Assembly (NCBI GenBank): GCA_002358855.1
Contig: DEPQ01000011.1
Location: 1 to 14,523 of the forward strand
DNA from: Bacteroidales bacterium UBA3388
GTDB lineage: Bacteria > Bacteroidota > Bacteroidia > Bacteroidales > P3
Direction: 5' to 3'
DNA: 14,523 bases
Shown here: piece by piece, positions 1 to 9,800 of the stretch
Layout of the letters: each line of letters starts with the position of its first letter
How positions within the stretch are numbered: the stretch's first letter is position 1
The notes under the pieces: generated by a model
What the model was told of the DNA's origin: nothing
Databases searched by the model: none
What the model saw: the letters and a program-made list of their open reading frames with translations, nothing else
Position numbers and translations under genes: made by a program

Positions 1-390
1 ATAGCAAAAAATATGGTAGCAGCAGGATTGTGTGAAGAAGTCTTAGTACAAGTAGCATACGCCATAGGAATAGCACAGCCTGTTGGACTTTACGTAAACA
101 CATACGGCACAGCAAAGGTGCAAGAAAATGGAAAAACAATGACAGATGGTCAAATAGCTGAAAAAATCAAAACAATATTTGACCTACGTCCTTACGCAAT
201 AGTAGAACGCTTTGGATTGAAAAACCCTATCTTTGCTCCAACCTCTTCATACGGACACTTTGGACGTACACCATATAAGAAAACAGTGGAAATTCAAAGA
301 AATGGAAAGAAAATTCAAAAAGAAGTTGAGTTCTTTACTTGGGAAAAACTTGATTACGTAGATAGGCTCAAAAAAGTCTTTGAATTATAA
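1..390 (+). CDS. metK: S-adenosylmethionine synthetase (methionine adenosyltransferase), C-terminal part
   Basis: Catalyses formation of S-adenosylmethionine from ATP and methionine in the cytosol, supplying the methyl donor for RNA, DNA and protein methylation. The reading frame is open from base 1 (I-A-K-N-M-V-A-A-G) to a TAA at 388-390. Only the last 129 codons are present, and the 5' part lies outside the window. The matches to the MetK C-terminal domain are the opening KNMVAAGL segment, QVAYAIGIAQP, the IFDLRPYAIVERFGL stretch and the family-typical YGHFGR motif. The ending TWEKLDYVDRLKKVF is of the type seen in Bacteroidota. It is the only plus-strand gene here and converges on the GT90 gene, with a shared terminator just after the stop. 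No damage is visible. Identification is secure; nothing can be said about its start or promoter. Confidence 0.96.
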   Translation: MAKNMVAAGLCEEVLVQVAYAIGIAQPVGLYVNTYGTAKVQENGKTMTDGQIAEKIKTIFDLRPYAIVERFGLKNPIFAPTSSYGHFGRTPYKKTVEIQRNGKKIQKEVEFFTWEKLDYVDRLKKVFEL

Positions 391-411
391 AAATAAATCA
401 AAGAAAAAATT

Positions 412-453
412 AAAAAAAGCAAAGAAAAATTAAATTTTTTCTTTGCTTTTTTT
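412..453. terminator. Bidirectional intrinsic terminator between metK and the GT90 gene
   Basis: A perfect 18-bp inverted repeat pairs 412-429 with 436-453 around a 6-base loop. The core is GCAAAG/CTTTGC, flanked by seven A on one side and seven T on the other. Read on the plus strand it ends in a T-run 22 bases after the metK stop. Read on the minus strand it also ends in a T-run, just after the stop of the GT90 gene at 455-457. The A/T-symmetric form at a convergent gene pair is the usual look of a shared rho-independent terminator. Confidence 0.9.
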
Positions 454-454
454 A

Positions 455-1393
455 TTAAAGTTGTCCTGTTTTTTCAAAGTATTTTTTCATTACTAAAATG
501 CCAAGTACTTTTTCTCGTTTTTTGTCTTTGAATTGTTTTACGTATTCATTGGCATTCTTTATTATATTCTTTGCTAATTCGGGATTTTGTTCATAGAAAT
601 TCACTCTTTCTATTAAATCGCTAAAATCATCTTTTATTTCAATATAGTGATGGTTTGGAATCAAAGTACCTTCCATAAACCAAGTTTCGTATTTTGGGCG
701 AGGCATTACGGCAATTGAGTTTGAGGACATAATCCATTTAAGATTACTTGCCACATCGTTGCCTTCTATTGCCATAATGTAACGATATTTTAATTGCTCT
801 TTTATGCTTATTGGTTTACTTTGCCAATTTATTGGATTGATTGAGTCCTTTGCTGTGTCTTTTACATCGCACATTGGATTGTTTATATACATTTCAATAA
901 ACTTTTGCCTAATTGGTTTGCCGTGTGCTGCTCCTCTGAAAAGGATTTTAGGAATTTTGTCTTCAAACTTAGTCTTATCTTTCACAAAGATAAAGTGTCG
1001 TATCTTGTTTAGTTTCAAAAGTACAGAGTTTTCGTTATTTTCGCTTATTGGACGACTCTTTACAATGGTTGGAAAGTCTTGTAAATCGGTTATATCTCCC
1101 GGACGAAATAGCCAAGGTAAAGTTTTTGAGAAATATCTTGTGTATTCATAACTATCAAAGAAATAAACTTTGGAGTAGTTTACGTTTTTGAGTTTGTGAG
1201 TTGCAAGAGTTGGAGAAGATTGTGGGATTTGCTTTTTTTCTTTGAGTTTATTGTAGTAGTCTAAGCGTGATTGCAGGTCGGCATTGTTGTATTTTGGATA
1301 ATATTTCTGCAAAAAACGTTGCTTTCTCGCTTTTAAAATAAAGTGAGGTGTTAGTAGAATTGTGCAGGCTTTTAGATAGTAAAAAAATTTCAT
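455..1393 (-). CDS. Glycosyltransferase family 90 (LpsA/CAP10-like) protein
   Basis: Predicted glycosyltransferase of 312 residues, of the GT90 type that includes bacterial LpsA (lipopolysaccharide glycosyltransferase), fungal CAP10 and animal POGLUT enzymes. Visible family features are PTIVKSRPI (about 108-116), LLKLNKIRHF (125-134), the KILFRGAAHGKPIRQKF donor-site block (149-165), and the C-terminal block YRYIMAIEGNDVASNLKWIM followed by SSNSIAVMPRPKYETWFMEG (203-242). The last of these corresponds to the 'DGNSWSSRLKYLLASGS' region of the family. The N-terminus (about 1-20) is moderately hydrophobic and followed by a basic segment, so membrane association is possible, but no clear signal peptide is seen. 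The ATG lies 12 bases after the preceding gene's stop, suggesting co-transcription. A role in decorating surface glycans or lipopolysaccharide is inferred from the family; donor and acceptor sugars cannot be read from sequence. Confidence 0.85.
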   Translation of the reverse strand: MKFFYYLKACTILLTPHFILKARKQRFLQKYYPKYNNADLQSRLDYYNKLKEKKQIPQSSPTLATHKLKNVNYSKVYFFDSYEYTRYFSKTLPWLFRPGDITDLQDFPTIVKSRPISENNENSVLLKLNKIRHFIFVKDKTKFEDKIPKILFRGAAHGKPIRQKFIEMYINNPMCDVKDTAKDSINPINWQSKPISIKEQLKYRYIMAIEGNDVASNLKWIMSSNSIAVMPRPKYETWFMEGTLIPNHHYIEIKDDFSDLIERVNFYEQNPELAKNIIKNANEYVKQFKDKKREKVLGILVMKKYFEKTGQL

Positions 1394-1405
1394 TGAAATA
1401 ATTTT

Positions 1406-2131
1406 CTAAGTCTTTGATTTATTTTTACGAATGACTAACCAATTTGTTTGTAAGTGTGAGCTCTTCCAATTATTGCCTATTCTAATGATTTCGTTCTCAT
1501 CATTTCTATACCAACCCTCTGACCAAGAGCCCATATCCAAGTAAATTGCTTGTTCATAGCCTAAAAAAATCAATGATTGAATAAAGTCGTCTATCGTCAT
1601 TCTATCAAGTGATTCTACTAAATGAGTCTCCCCTTCTTTTTGTGCTAAGGCTCTGCGAAATGTTGCTCTGTTTTTAAAGATTTCACAACTCTTTGCTTCT
1701 GCGTTTTCTATAAGAAGCATTTGTTGAAAGTAATCTCCTTTTTGTTTAACAGCGGTTTCTATGGCTGATTTATGATTTTCAGATAAGGCTTCTATCTTTA
1801 CCTCCTCTCCTACTATCAAGCAATATGCTGTCTCGGCATCTGTTGGATAGATTCTTTTCTTTCCGTTTGAGACAGAAGTACCTACAACGTGTTCGGGAGC
1901 CTTTGAGGTAAACGCAGCTACAACACTCATCAGTAAATCGGTGTTATTGCTATCTGGCTTTACTCTTTGAAAATGATATTGGGCATTTTCGGGTATGTAT
2001 CTTGCAAAACGATATTGTGTTGTATCAATTTTATGATACAACGTGTCAATTTTCAATTTGCTTTCCTGTGCATGAGCACAATAAAGGAAAGCAAAAAGAA
2101 TGAAAAAGAGAAAGATAGTTTTTTTTATCAT
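1406..2131 (-). CDS. Secreted protein resembling NAGPA/DUF2233 phosphodiester glycosidases
   Basis: A 241-residue protein with a clear N-terminal export signal: a KK start, a hydrophobic run (about 5-17) and a likely signal peptidase I site after AHA (19-21). Cys18 lies just before it but is not in a good lipobox, so a soluble periplasmic or secreted protein is more likely than a lipoprotein. The C-terminal half recalls the phosphodiester glycosidase (NAGPA, DUF2233) core. It has an RATFRRALAQKEG segment (155-167), HLVESLDRMTIDDFIQSLI (170-188) and an AIYLDMGSWSEGWYRN block (195-210) where the family has an A-[IL]-x-LD-G-G motif, and it ends with TNWLVI. The glycosidase assignment rests on remembered motif similarity, not a search, so substrate and activity are unknown. 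It sits 6 bases after the DUF3467 gene and 12 before the GT90 gene, so one transcript is likely. Its neighbour suggests envelope glycan work, by inference. Confidence 0.6.
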   Translation of the reverse strand: MIKKTIFLFFILFAFLYCAHAQESKLKIDTLYHKIDTTQYRFARYIPENAQYHFQRVKPDSNNTDLLMSVVAAFTSKAPEHVVGTSVSNGKKRIYPTDAETAYCLIVGEEVKIEALSENHKSAIETAVKQKGDYFQQMLLIENAEAKSCEIFKNRATFRRALAQKEGETHLVESLDRMTIDDFIQSLIFLGYEQAIYLDMGSWSEGWYRNDENEIIRIGNNWKSSHLQTNWLVIRKNKSKT

Positions 2132-2137
2132 AAAAAA

Positions 2138-2452
2138 CTATGCTTTTCCCATTGGATTGATTTGTTCGTACGGTGTGTTAGGAGTTGGTTCTGAGATTTT
2201 ACCATTCAACATTTCATATCTGCTAATATTTTCTTGCAAGGCTCCAAGCAATTTCTTTGCATGCACAGGAGAAAGTATTACTCTGCTTTTCACTTGTGGC
2301 TTTGGAACACCTGGCATTATTTGAATAAAATCTAAAACGAACTCTGTTTGTGAGTGTTGTATTAGTTGCAAATTGCTATACACTCCACTTGCCATATCAG
2401 GTGTTAATTCAATATCTATTTGTCCTTGTTTTTTGTTGTTTTCTACTGACAT
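2138..2452 (-). CDS. DUF3467 family protein encoded next to rpoC
   Basis: A small 104-residue cytosolic protein with no signal peptide or membrane segment. It matches the DUF3467 family through GVYSNLQLIQHSQTEFVLDF (23-42), IQIMPGVPKPQVKSRVILSP (43-62) and the helix HAKKLLGALQENISRYE (64-80). The tail is Pro/Asn-rich and looks flexible. Position immediately after rpoC is common for this family in Bacteroidota. The function is not known, and a link to RNA polymerase is only suggested by conserved location. The ATG is preceded by an A/T-rich leader without a Shine-Dalgarno motif. A strong terminator-like hairpin separates it from rpoC, so expression depends on read-through or on an unrecognised promoter in the 84-base gap. 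It is followed after 6 bases by the secreted glycosidase-like gene. Confidence 0.88.
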   Translation of the reverse strand: MSVENNKKQGQIDIELTPDMASGVYSNLQLIQHSQTEFVLDFIQIMPGVPKPQVKSRVILSPVHAKKLLGALQENISRYEMLNGKISEPTPNTPYEQINPMGKA

Positions 2453-2468
2453 AATTACATTTATTTAT

Positions 2469-2516
2469 AAAAAAAGGACGCTACGAAAAAGACTTCTCTT
2501 TACGTAAGCGTCCTTT
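2469..2516 (-). terminator. Intrinsic terminator downstream of rpoC
   Basis: On the minus strand a 10-bp stem pairs 2507-2516 with 2473-2482 and contains AGGACGC/GCGTCCT. It is extended through a one-base bulge by three more pairs (2503-2505 with 2483-2485) and a small apical AAAG/CTTT helix. Seven T on the transcript side (2475-2469) complete the rho-independent form. It begins 20 bases after the rpoC stop and ends 16 bases before the DUF3467 start, so it should end most transcripts of the rplK-rpoC unit. Confidence 0.88.
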
Positions 2517-2536
2517 GTTTGTTTATTTTAACTTAA

Positions 2537-5500
2537 TTATTTATTTTCTTTCTTAGAAGGTTTTCTTCCTCTTTTCACAGGTTGAATTGTAACTTTTTCT
2601 TGTTCTTCTATTTGAGTCTTATTTGCTACAAATCCGTCTTTGTATTCCAACAAACCTGTTCCTGCAGGAATCAAGTGACCAACCAAGACATTTTCTTTCA
2701 TACCTAACAAATGGTCTGTCTTTGCATTTATCGCTGCTTCTGTTAAAACCTTTGTAGTTTCTTGGAAAGATGCTGCTGACAAATAACTCTTTGTTTGTAA
2801 TGAAGCTCTTGTAATACCTTGTAATACTTGACGTGCAGTTGCTGGTTGAGCATCACGAGCTATGATTTGAACTTTATCTTTACGTTTCAAGCTTGAATTT
2901 TCATCTCTAAGCTCTCTTGCAGTGATTGGTTGTCCATTTTCATATTTCTCACTATCTCCTTTATCTTCAACAACCTTCATTCCAAACATCTTATCGTTTT
3001 CTTCTTGGAAGTCTAACTTGTTTACCATTTCTCCTTCAAGGAAATTAGTATCACCTGGGTCTGCTATTTCGACTTTTCTCATCATTTGTCTTACGATAAC
3101 CTCAAAGTGTTTGTCGTTAATCTTCACACCTTGTAAACGATAGACTTCTTGCACTTCATTAACTATATATTCTTGAACTTTCATAGGTCCTTTAATTGCA
3201 AGAATGTCTGCAGGAGTAACAGCGCCCTCACTTAAAGGAGTACCAGCCTTAACATAGTCGTTTTCTTGTGCTAAGATTTGTTTTGTTGTTGGTATTAGAT
3301 AAGATTTTGTCTCACCTGTCTTGCTTGTAATTATTACTTCTCTGTTTCCTCTCTTCAATTTCTTATTCAAAGTAACAACTCCGTCTATTTCTGCTACTAT
3401 TGCAGGATCTGATGGATTTCTTGCTTCAAACAATTCGGTTACTCTCGGCAAACCTCCTGTGATATCGCCTGCCTTACCGAATGAACGAGGAATCTTAACC
3501 AAAGATGTACCTTGTTTTATTTTTGCTCCATCTTCTACAATTAAGTGTGCTCCAACAGGAATGTCGTATGTTTTTAAAATTTCTCCGTTATTTGCAACTA
3601 TGCTTATAGAAGGATTCTTTGATTTTTGACGAGCTTCTATGATTACTTTATCTTGTAGTCCTGTTTGATCATCAGATTCTACTCTATAAGTAATACCTTC
3701 TATTATGTTTTCAAACTGAACTTTACCTGATACCTCAGACAAGATTACTGCATTGTATGGATCCCATTCTGCTATTAAGTCGTTCTTTTGAACTTCAACG
3801 TTATTGTCAAAGAATAACTTAGCTCCGTATGGAATATTACCTGATGATAATATCACATGTGTTTTTGGATCTACGATTCTCATTTCAGCAGAACGTCCTA
3901 TCACGATATTGAATTTATTTCCATCTTCTTCGTAAGGTACAGCTCTTAATTCGTCAATTTGTAACAAACCTTCGTATTTTGCAGTAAGCTTAGAACTTGT
4001 TCCAATGTTTCCTCCTGCAACCCCTCCGACGTGGAATGTACGAAGTGTAAGCTGAGTTCCTGGTTCACCAATTGATTGTGCTGCAATAACTCCAACTGCT
4101 TCTCCTTTTTGTACAAGTTTCGCTGTTGCTAAGTTACGTCCATAACATTTAGCACAAACTCCTCTCTTGCTTTCACAAGTAAGCACTGAACGAATTTCTA
4201 CTTCTTCTATTGGAGATTCTTCTATCTTTTTACAGATTTCTTCTGTTAATTCTTCTCCTGCTTTCGCTATCAATTCACCTGTTTGAGGGTGGATAATATC
4301 GTGAACGCTTACTCTACCTAAGATTCTGTCATATAATGATTGAACAACATCTTCGTTTTTCTTCAATGCTGTTGTTGGAATACCTCTTAATGTTCCACAA
4401 TCATCTTCTGTAATTATAACATCGTGTGCAACGTCTACCAATCTTCTTGTCAAGTATCCAGCATCGGCTGTCTTCAACGCAGTATCGGCCAACCCTTTTC
4501 TCGCACCGTGAGTAGAGATAAAGTACTCTAACACAGTCAATCCTTCTTTAAAGTTAGAGATAATTGGGTTTTCAATAATTTCTGCTCCTGTTGAACCTGA
4601 CTTTTGTGGTTTTGCCATCAGTCCACGCATACCTGTAAGCTGACGAATTTGCTCTTTACTACCACGGGCACCAGAGTCCAACATCATATAAACAGGGTTG
4701 AATCCTTGTCTGTCTTCTGAAATGTGCTTCATTACAACGTCTGTCAAACGTCTATTTGTATCTGTCCAAATATCAATTACTTGGTTGTAACGTTCGTTAT
4801 TTGTAATAAGCCCCATTTGATAGTTCATCATGACTTCATCAACAGATGCGTTTGCTTCATTTATCATTTCTATTTTTTCTTCTGGAACTAAAACGTCCCC
4901 TAAGTTGAATGACAAACCTCCTGTAAACGCCATCTTGTATCCTAAGTCTTTGATATCATCTAAGAATTGTGCTGTTTTTGCTGTTCCACAAACTTTTAAC
5001 ACATCTCCGATAATATCTCTCAACATACTTTTCTTCAAAACTACATTGATAAAGCCATATTCTTCTGGCACAACTTTATTGAAAAGAACTCTTCCGACAG
5101 TTGTGTCTATTATTTCTGTTTTCTTTTCTCCGTCTTTTTCAACTACTCTTCTTAGTTTTATGTTTGCGTGAAGATCAACTGCTTTTTCATTGTATGCTAT
5201 TTGAACTTCTTCAGAAGAATAGAATGTTTTTCCTTCCCCTTTTACTGTGATTGTATCATCTGATACTCTTCCCTTTGTCATATAGTACAAACCAAGCACC
5301 ATATCTTGAGAAGGAACTGTTATAGGAGAACCATTTGCTGGGTTTAAAATGTTATGCGATGCTAACATTAACATTTGTGCTTCCAATATCGCAGCATTTC
5401 CAAGCGGAACGTGAACAGCCATTTGGTCACCATCAAAGTCCGCATTGAACGCAGCACAAACCAATGGGTGTAATCTAATAGCTTTTCCTTCAACTAAACG

Positions 5501-6859
5501 AGGTTGGAATGCTTGAATACCTAATCGGTGCAAAGTTGGAGCACGGTTCAGCAATACTGGATGTCCTTTTAGTATATTTTCCAAAATTTCCAATACTACT
5601 GGTTCTCTTCTATCAACTATTCTTTTTGCAGATTTTACTGTTTTAACCAATCCTCTTTCTAACATCTTTCTGATGATAAATGGTTTAAACAATTCTGCTG
5701 CCATGTCTTTTGGAAGACCACATTCATGCATTTTCAAATCTGGTCCAACCACAATAACAGAACGACCTGAATAGTCAACACGTTTTCCTAAAAGGTTTTG
5801 ACGGAAACGTCCTTGCTTTCCTTTTAAGAAATCTGATAAAGATTTTAAAGCTCTATTTGAATCTGATTTTACTGAACTTACTTTTCTTGAATTATCAAAT
5901 AAAGAGTCAACCGCTTCTTGTAACATACGTTTTTCATTACGCATGATTACATCTGGTGCCTTTATTTCAATCAATCTTTTTAGTCGATTGTTTCTTATAA
6001 TGATTCTTCTATATAAATCATTTAAATCAGATGTTGCGAAACGTCCTCCATCTAATGGAACAAGAGGTCTCAAATCTGGTGGAATAACAGGTACTACTTG
6101 TACAATCATCCACTCTGGTCTGTTTTCAATTCGTTTTTGAGATTCTCTAAACGCCTCAACTACATTCAATCTTTTAAGTGCTTCGTGTTTTCTTTGTTGA
6201 GAGGTTTCTTTATTAGCTTTGTGTCTTAATTCATACGATAGTTTGTCTAAATCTAATTCTTTAAGAAGTATATACAAGGCTTCTGCCCCCATTTTAGCGA
6301 CAAACTTATTTGGATCTTCATCTGGTAAGTGTCTATTTTCCATAGGCAACTTCTCAACGATATCAAAATATTCTTCCTCTGTCAAGAAATCTAATTTTTG
6401 TATTTCAAATTGTTGAGCAATACCAGGATTGATAACTATATATTTTTCGTAATATATAATTTGATCTAATTTCTTACTTGGAATACCCAATAAAGATCCT
6501 ATTTTGTTTGGTAAAGAGCGGAAGAACCAAATGTGAGCTACTGGAACAACCAATTTTATGTGTCCCATTCTTTCTCTTCTCACTTTCTTTTCAGTTACTT
6601 CTACACTACATCTATCACAAACAATTCCTTTGTAACGTATTCTTTTGTACTTTCCACAATGACATTCCCAATCCTTTACAGGTCCAAATATTTTTTCACA
6701 GAACAAGCCATCTCTTTCTGGTTTATATGTTCTGTAATTTATTGTTTCTGGTTTTAAGACCTCACCTCTCGATCTTTCTTCAATAGATTGAGGAGAAGCA
6801 AGACTTATTGTCATTGAATTGAATGCGCTATTTATTTGATTTTCTTTTTTTATTGCCAT
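2537..6859 (-). CDS. rpoC: DNA-directed RNA polymerase subunit beta'
   Basis: Largest core subunit of RNA polymerase, holding the catalytic magnesium and much of the DNA channel. The protein has 1440 residues, full length for Bacteroidota. The N-terminal zinc-binding Cys66, Cys68, Cys81 and Cys84 are present. The catalytic NADFDGDQM is at 472-480 with three Asp at 474, 476 and 478. The bridge-helix region with LKTADAGYLTRRLVDVAHD lies at 795-813, the second zinc site uses Cys821, Cys895, Cys902 and Cys905, and the trigger-loop motif IAAQSIGEPGTQLTLRTFH lies at 925-943. A block of about 180 residues (roughly 945-1130) follows the trigger loop and corresponds in place to the SI3 lineage insertion. 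The C-terminus ends in a basic tail, KRGRKPSKKENK. The ATG lies 33 bases after the rpoB stop, so the two subunits are co-transcribed. No frame damage is seen. Confidence 0.99.
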   Translation of the reverse strand: MAIKKENQINSAFNSMTISLASPQSIEERSRGEVLKPETINYRTYKPERDGLFCEKIFGPVKDWECHCGKYKRIRYKGIVCDRCSVEVTEKKVRRERMGHIKLVVPVAHIWFFRSLPNKIGSLLGIPSKKLDQIIYYEKYIVINPGIAQQFEIQKLDFLTEEEYFDIVEKLPMENRHLPDEDPNKFVAKMGAEALYILLKELDLDKLSYELRHKANKETSQQRKHEALKRLNVVEAFRESQKRIENRPEWMIVQVVPVIPPDLRPLVPLDGGRFATSDLNDLYRRIIIRNNRLKRLIEIKAPDVIMRNEKRMLQEAVDSLFDNSRKVSSVKSDSNRALKSLSDFLKGKQGRFRQNLLGKRVDYSGRSVIVVGPDLKMHECGLPKDMAAELFKPFIIRKMLERGLVKTVKSAKRIVDRREPVVLEILENILKGHPVLLNRAPTLHRLGIQAFQPRLVEGKAIRLHPLVCAAFNADFDGDQMAVHVPLGNAAILEAQMLMLASHNILNPANGSPITVPSQDMVLGLYYMTKGRVSDDTITVKGEGKTFYSSEEVQIAYNEKAVDLHANIKLRRVVEKDGEKKTEIIDTTVGRVLFNKVVPEEYGFINVVLKKSMLRDIIGDVLKVCGTAKTAQFLDDIKDLGYKMAFTGGLSFNLGDVLVPEEKIEMINEANASVDEVMMNYQMGLITNNERYNQVIDIWTDTNRRLTDVVMKHISEDRQGFNPVYMMLDSGARGSKEQIRQLTGMRGLMAKPQKSGSTGAEIIENPIISNFKEGLTVLEYFISTHGARKGLADTALKTADAGYLTRRLVDVAHDVIITEDDCGTLRGIPTTALKKNEDVVQSLYDRILGRVSVHDIIHPQTGELIAKAGEELTEEICKKIEESPIEEVEIRSVLTCESKRGVCAKCYGRNLATAKLVQKGEAVGVIAAQSIGEPGTQLTLRTFHVGGVAGGNIGTSSKLTAKYEGLLQIDELRAVPYEEDGNKFNIVIGRSAEMRIVDPKTHVILSSGNIPYGAKLFFDNNVEVQKNDLIAEWDPYNAVILSEVSGKVQFENIIEGITYRVESDDQTGLQDKVIIEARQKSKNPSISIVANNGEILKTYDIPVGAHLIVEDGAKIKQGTSLVKIPRSFGKAGDITGGLPRVTELFEARNPSDPAIVAEIDGVVTLNKKLKRGNREVIITSKTGETKSYLIPTTKQILAQENDYVKAGTPLSEGAVTPADILAIKGPMKVQEYIVNEVQEVYRLQGVKINDKHFEVIVRQMMRKVEIADPGDTNFLEGEMVNKLDFQEENDKMFGMKVVEDKGDSEKYENGQPITARELRDENSSLKRKDKVQIIARDAQPATARQVLQGITRASLQTKSYLSAASFQETTKVLTEAAINAKTDHLLGMKENVLVGHLIPAGTGLLEYKDGFVANKTQIEEQEKVTIQPVKRGRKPSKKENK

Positions 6860-6892
6860 ATTCTTTAATGTTAAAATGTTGGGTAAACAAGG

Positions 6893-9800
6893 TTAATCAA
6901 ATGACACCTCTAAGTTCAAACCTCTTAATTCATGTATTAAAACATTAAATGATTCAGGAATACCAGGAACAGGCATATTATCACCTTTCACAATAGCTTC
7001 GTATGCTTTTGCTCTTCCTACTACATCGTCTGATTTTACAGTCAATATTTCTTGTAAAACATGAGATGCTCCGAACGCCTCTAATGCCCAAACTTCCATT
7101 TCCCCAAATCTTTGTCCTCCAAACTGAGCTTTACCTCCAAGAGGTTGTTGTGTAATCAATGAATAAGGACCTATACTTCTTGCGTGCATCTTATCATCAA
7201 TCATATGGTGAAGTTTCAACATATACACATATCCAACTGTAGCTGGTTGGTCAAAGACTTCTCCTGTTTCGCCATCTCTCAAATAACATTTACCATTATG
7301 AGGGAGTCCTGCTTTATCCATAAATTCATTTACTTCTTCCAATGTAGCACCATCAAAAATTGGTGTTTGGAATCTTAAATTCAATTCATGTCCGGCCCAA
7401 CCTAAAACAGTTTCAAATATTTGACCCAAGTTCATACGAGAAGGTACTCCAAGTGGGTTTAAAACTATATCAACTGGCTTTCCATTGTCTAAGAATGGCA
7501 TATCTTCTTCTCTTACAATCTTTGCAACAATACCCTTGTTACCATGACGACCTGCCATCTTATCTCCAACTTTTAATTTTCTCTTCTTAGCAATATAAAT
7601 CTTTGCCATTTGAACAATTCCTGAAGGCAAATCATCTCCAATTGTATTGGCATAAATTTGACGAGCTAAGGCTCCTTGTATTTCTCTACACTTGATGTTA
7701 TAATTATTTAACATCTCTTTTACTAACTCATTAGTTTCTGGATCGGTTGTCCAATCACTTGATGCTAAATTATTATAATCTATAGAAAGCAACAATTTTT
7801 GATTAAATTTAGTCTTTTTAGGAATATATTCTTCTCCGTATGTTGAATAAACTCCCGCAGACACTTTACCTGTAAGCAATACGAATAATTTGTCAATAAA
7901 CTTATTTTTAAGTTCTTTTTCTTCCAATTCGTATTTTTCAGTAAGTTCTCTTTTTATCTCATTATCTCTCTGACGAGATTTTTTATCCTTTATAAAACGA
8001 GTGAATAGTTTTTTGTCAATTACTACTCCACTTATTGAAGGCGGTACTTTCAATGAAGCATCTTTAACATCTCCTGCTTTATCTCCAAAGATTGCTCTTA
8101 ACAATTTTTCTTCTGGAGTAGGATCAGATTCTCCCTTAGGTGTAATTTTACCAACTAAGATATCACCCTCTTTAACCTCTGCTCCAATTCTAATCATACC
8201 ATTTTCATCTAAATCCTTAGTAGCATCGGTACTTACATTAGGAATATCTCTTGTTAATTCTTCTAATCCTCGTTTTGTTTCTCTCACCTCTGTTATAAAT
8301 TCTTCAACGTGAACAGAAGTGAAGATATCTTCTTTTACAACTTTTTCAGAAATAACTATAGCATCTTCATAGTTATACCCTTTCCAAGGCATAAACGCAA
8401 CTTGCAAGTTTCTTCCAAGTGCTAACACACCATCTTTTGTTGCATATCCTTCACAAAGTACTTGTCCTTTTACAACCTTATCTCCCTTATTTACAATTGG
8501 TCTAAGGTTAATTGAAGTACTTTGGTTTGTACGTTGGAATTTGGTAAGCTTGTATCTCTTAGTATCATCTTCAAAGCTTACGATTCTTTCGTTTTCATCT
8601 CTATCGTAACGAATAACTATCTCTCTTGCATCAACAAACTCAACAATTCCATCTCCTTCTGCATGAAGAAGCACTCTTGAGTCACAAGCAACAGATGGTT
8701 CTATACCTGTTCCAACAATTGGAATTTCAGGATTCAACAACGGAACTGCTTGACGCATCATATTAGAACCCATTAACGCACGGTTAGCATCATTATGTTC
8801 CAAGAAAGGAATTAAAGAAGCAGCTATTGAAGCAATTTGATTTGATGCAACGTCCATTAAATCAACTTTATCAGGAGAAACAATAGGGAAATCCGCCATT
8901 TGACGAGTTTTTATTCTATCTCCAACAAAACGATTGTTTTTGTCAATATCGGTTGCTGCTTGCGCTACTATTTTGTCTTCTTCTTCTTCTGCAGTTAAGT
9001 AAACCGCTCCTTCTTCAATAAGTACTTTACCATTTTGCACCTTATAATAAGGTGTTTCAATGAATCCTAAATTATTTATTTTTGCGAAAACGCTCAAAGA
9101 AGAAATCAACCCAATGTTTGGTCCTTCTGGAGTTTCTATTGTACACAAACGGCCATAGTGAGTATAGTGTACGTCACGTACTTCGAACCCTGCTCTTTCT
9201 CTTGATAAACCTCCAGGGCCTAAAGCAGATATTCTTCTTTTATGTGTTATCTCAGACAATGGATTTGTTTGATCCATAAATTGAGATAATTGATTTGTTC
9301 CAAAGAAAGAATTGATAACAGAAGATAATGTTTTTGCATTTATAAGATCTGTCGGAGTAAAGACTTCATTATCTCTCACATTCATTCTTTCACGAATAGT
9401 ACGAGCCATTCTTGATAATCCAACTCCAAATTGAGCAGATAATTGTTCGCCAACAGTTCTTACTCTACGATTACTTAAGTGGTCAATATCATCAACTTCT
9501 GTTTTAGAATTGATAAGTTCTATTAGATACTTTATAATAGAAATTATATCTTCTTTTGTAAGGACACGCACGTCATCACTAACATTTAAATTAAGTTTTG
9601 TATTTATTCTGTAACGACCAACATCTCCTAAATCATATCTCTTATCAGAGAAGAATAATTTTTCAATTATTCCTCGTGCAGTTTCTTCATCGGGTGGTTC
9701 TGCACTTCTTAATTGTCTATATATATACTCAACAGCCTCCTTGGCATTATTAGCTGTATCTTTTTGTAGCGTATTAAAAATTATTGAATAATCAGTAGAA

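Noticed and set aside
2066..2131. Lipoprotein signal in the glycosidase-like protein because of Cys18
   Set aside because: The residues before Cys18 (F-L-Y) do not make a good lipobox, and the AHA site just after it fits signal peptidase I better.
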